From NCBI GenBank assembly GCA_021790035.1, contig JAJYIO010000189.1, forward strand, positions 1 through 5,931: a stretch of DNA of 5,931 bases, given 5' to 3'. This stretch comes from a bacterium. Lineage in GTDB: Bacteria; Cyanobacteriota; Sericytochromatia; S15B-MN24; VGJW01. Both the position numbers and the translations under genes were made by a program. Below are positions 4,858-5,931 of this stretch, piece after piece. The notes beneath the pieces were generated by a model, which was given only the letters and a program-made list of their open reading frames with translations, searched no databases and had not been told where the DNA came from. Position 1 is the stretch's first letter. Every line of letters starts with the position of its first letter.

Positions 4858-5584
4858 TGGATACCTTGCCCCCGCCCGATCGCCCGACGCCGTCGTCGGG
4901 AATCTCGATCCAACCAGCTAGCTTGTGACGCTGTCCGATGAGCTTCTGGCGCAACGCTTCTCGCGCCCGATTCAATCGAGACTTAACGGTGCCGAGATTG
5001 AGCTTCAGGATCTGCGAGATGTCCTCGTAGGCATAGCCCTCGATGTCATACATCACCAGCGGCTCCCGCAACTTGACCGAGAGCTGGCCGATGCAATCCT
5101 GCACGATATGCTGGAGCTCCTCTTGCTCTGCCTTGCCCTCGAGAGATCGATCCAGAGACTCCGGGAGCGTCTCGGTCGGTTCCTCGTGGCGCCGCACAGC
5201 CCGCTTCAACTCGTCGAGCACCGTGTTTCGAACGATGCGCGACACCCAGACGAAGAAGTCCGCGTCCCCCCGGAAGCTTCCGAGGGATCGATAGACCTTC
5301 ACCAAGGCTTCCTGGACGACGTCGGAGGCATCGTCGTGGTTCCGCATGAGCTGTACCGCGAGCCCGAACAGACGGTCCAAGAGGGGCGCCACGAGAGTCT
5401 CGAAGGCCGCCTTGTCGCCGTTACGGGCTCTTCGGATCAGCTCGAGCTGTTCCGGAGATGACGCCAACGCTTCCGATCCTTTCAACCTGACGACACAATC
5501 GAAGCCTGGGTTCCGTCCTGTCGACCGCTCCGACGGCCGGTCGATACAAGACGCTGCCAGGGGGCTGCACTCGTCCTCGAGCAT
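4838..5584 (-). CDS. ECF-type (group 4) RNA polymerase sigma factor
   Basis: A 248-residue alternative sigma factor directing RNA polymerase to stress or envelope promoters. Region 2 spans about 47-130: LIRRARNGDKAAFETL, DASDVVQEALVKVYRSL (2.1-2.2, core binding), then FVWVSRIVRNTVLDELKR (2.3-2.4, -10 recognition). Region 4 spans about 157-217, with the helix-turn-helix YAYEDISQILKLNLGTVKSRLNRAR contacting the -35. There is no region 3. A tail of about 30 residues follows and overlaps the anti-sigma gene. ATG 5584 has AGGGGGG 4 bases upstream and gives a 38-residue N-terminal extension with three cysteines (6, 13, 30), unusual for the family. TTG 5467 gives a more typical 209 residues and lies just after an ECF-like promoter motif, so the start is uncertain. 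The domain assignment is not. Confidence 0.94.
   Translation of the reverse strand: MLEDECSPLAASCIDRPSERSTGRNPGFDCVVRLKGSEALASSPEQLELIRRARNGDKAAFETLVAPLLDRLFGLAVQLMRNHDDASDVVQEALVKVYRSLGSFRGDADFFVWVSRIVRNTVLDELKRAVRRHEEPTETLPESLDRSLEGKAEQEELQHIVQDCIGQLSVKLREPLVMYDIEGYAYEDISQILKLNLGTVKSRLNRAREALRQKLIGQRHKLAGWIEIPDDGVGRSGGGKVSNEVPTS
5489..5514 (-). promoter_or_regulatory. Candidate ECF-type promoter (GGAAC-N17-CGTC)
   Basis: The minus strand carries GGAAC (5514-5510), 17 bases, then CGTC (5492-5489), matching the general AAC-N16/17-CGTC pattern of many autoregulated ECF sigma promoters. It lies just ahead of the alternative TTG start (5467) and inside the longer reading frame. If used, the leader would be only about 15 bases, with GGATCGGAAG as the ribosome site. 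Such short motifs can occur by chance. Confidence 0.4.
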
Positions 5585-5599
5585 TGTACCCCCCTGGCA
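5555..5599 (-). promoter_or_regulatory. Hairpin enclosing the SD and ATG start of the sigma gene
   Basis: On the minus strand TGCCAGGGGG (5599-5590) and CCCCCTGGCA (5564-5555) are perfect 10-bp inverted repeats with a 25-base loop. The 5' arm holds the SD (AGGGGG), the loop holds ATG 5584, and the 3' arm is codons 8-10. Inside the loop CTCG-AGGA-CGAG forms a further 4-bp tetraloop hairpin. In the mRNA this would hide the ribosome site. It could instead be a DNA operator. Confidence 0.5.
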
Positions 5600-5729
5600 C
5601 TTACCGGAACCCGGCGTCGCCCGGGTGACGGCCTCGATCCGCACCCCTGGCCGTTGCCACGGCGACGGGCGGACGACGAGGAGGCCCGCCTACCCGAGCA
5701 TGCATCGGGCTGCGATCCGGCCGATCCCT

Positions 5730-5735
5730 TATAAT
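5730..5735 (+). promoter_or_regulatory. TATAAT box, candidate -10 of the ybaB promoter
   Basis: A perfect TATAAT stands in GC-rich sequence 72 bases before the ybaB ATG. No good -35 is found at 15-19 bases upstream (GGGCTG at 17). Because TTATAA is self-complementary, the minus strand also reads TATAAG, so it could serve the divergent sigma operon. I saw no tRNA, SRP RNA or small ORF in the rest of the 5585-5807 intergenic region. Confidence 0.4.
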
Positions 5736-5807
5736 GGCGTGCGGTAGTCGGTGCAGCAGCCCCACCCCGGTCAATCCCGGAGCGTGGACTTCAGGAAGAG
5801 GATCGTC

Positions 5808-5931
5808 ATGCGGCGGATGCCAGGGGGATTCCCGGGCCCGATGGGCGGGATGGACCTGCAGAAGATGATGAAGCAGGCCCAGAAGATGCAAGAGGACCTC
5901 GCCAAGGCCCAGGAGGATCTCTCCGGCCGCA
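5808..5931 (+). CDS. ybaB: YbaB/EbfC family nucleoid-associated protein, N-terminal part (3' end outside window)
   Basis: The first 41 residues of a YbaB/EbfC protein, a small dimeric DNA-binding protein (usually about 105-115 residues) that coats the nucleoid and is often encoded with dnaX and recR. The diagnostic start of the first helix is visible: MDLQKMMKQAQKMQEDLAKAQEDL, written here as DLQKMMKQAQKMQ then EDLAKAQEDL, preceded by a Gly/Pro/Met-rich leader (MRRMPGGFPGPMGG). ATG 5808 is supported by AGGAAGAGG ending 6 bases upstream; an in-frame ATG at 5850 (MDLQ) is a possible shorter start but lacks a comparable SD. A TATAAT box is 72 bases upstream. The rest, including any recR neighbour, is outside the window. 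It is divergent from the sigma operon, and no dnaX precedes it. Confidence 0.92.
   Translation, partial: MRRMPGGFPGPMGGMDLQKMMKQAQKMQEDLAKAQEDLSGR

Noticed and set aside
4925..5461. 178-codon plus-strand open frame opposite the sigma gene
   Set aside because: Antisense to conserved sigma regions 2 and 4; its Leu/Arg-rich product has no family features.
5650..5663. Small hairpin GCCGT-TGCC-ACGGC upstream of the sigma gene
   Set aside because: A 5-bp stem is too short to be significant in this base composition, and nothing nearby gives it a role.
5736..5807. Possible SRP RNA (ffs) or tRNA before ybaB
   Set aside because: GGTCAATCCCGGA slightly resembles the SRP core, but the conserved GGAAGGAAGCAGCC-like part and pairing stems are missing. 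No cloverleaf can be drawn.
5601..5891. 96-codon minus-strand frame in the sigma-ybaB intergenic region
   Set aside because: It runs antisense into ybaB, is His/Arg/Pro-rich and has no SD or known motif.

Overview
The window is GC-rich bacterial chromosome carrying ten protein-coding genes, two of them cut by the window edges. No rRNA, tRNA, CRISPR array or mobile element was seen. Shine-Dalgarno (SD) sites are clear at several starts. A bS21 / 7TM-HD / YbeY / DgkA cluster in this order resembles the conserved housekeeping neighbourhood of Firmicutes and other monoderm-like or deep-branching lineages. High GC, frequent TTG/GTG starts and an ECF sigma/anti-sigma pair fit an environmental bacterium, but the phylum cannot be fixed from this sequence.

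Layout. Left edge (1-537, + strand): C-terminal half of a sensor histidine kinase, convergent with the next block. Positions 568-3860 (- strand, read right to left): a HIT-family nucleotide hydrolase, ribosomal protein bS21 with its own promoter and a strong hairpin terminator, a 7TM-HD phosphohydrolase related to the c-di-AMP phosphodiesterase PgpH, the rRNA-maturation endonuclease YbeY, and a DgkA-family lipid (undecaprenol) kinase. Positions 3968-5584 (- strand): a three-gene stress-type operon of ECF sigma factor, zinc-binding membrane anti-sigma factor with an extracytoplasmic beta-rich domain, and a very small secreted protein of unknown function. Right edge (5808-5931, + strand): the start of a YbaB/EbfC nucleoid-associated protein, divergent from the sigma operon across a 223-bp intergenic region.

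How they may work together. The lower block joins ribosome function (bS21, YbeY), second-messenger turnover (PgpH-like) and recycling of the envelope lipid carrier (DgkA). The sigma operon looks like a self-contained envelope-sensing module: the anti-sigma would hold the sigma factor at the membrane, and the secreted peptide is a candidate sensor accessory or ligand.

The most interesting unexplained structure is at the RNA level. Perfect inverted repeats place the SD of the sigma gene (10-bp arms, start codon in the loop) and of rpsU (9-bp arms) inside predicted hairpins. An ECF-type promoter motif lies inside the longest sigma reading frame, so the true sigma start is uncertain. The pgpH start codon lies in the T-rich tail of the rpsU terminator, suggesting that pgpH-ybeY-dgkA depend on read-through.
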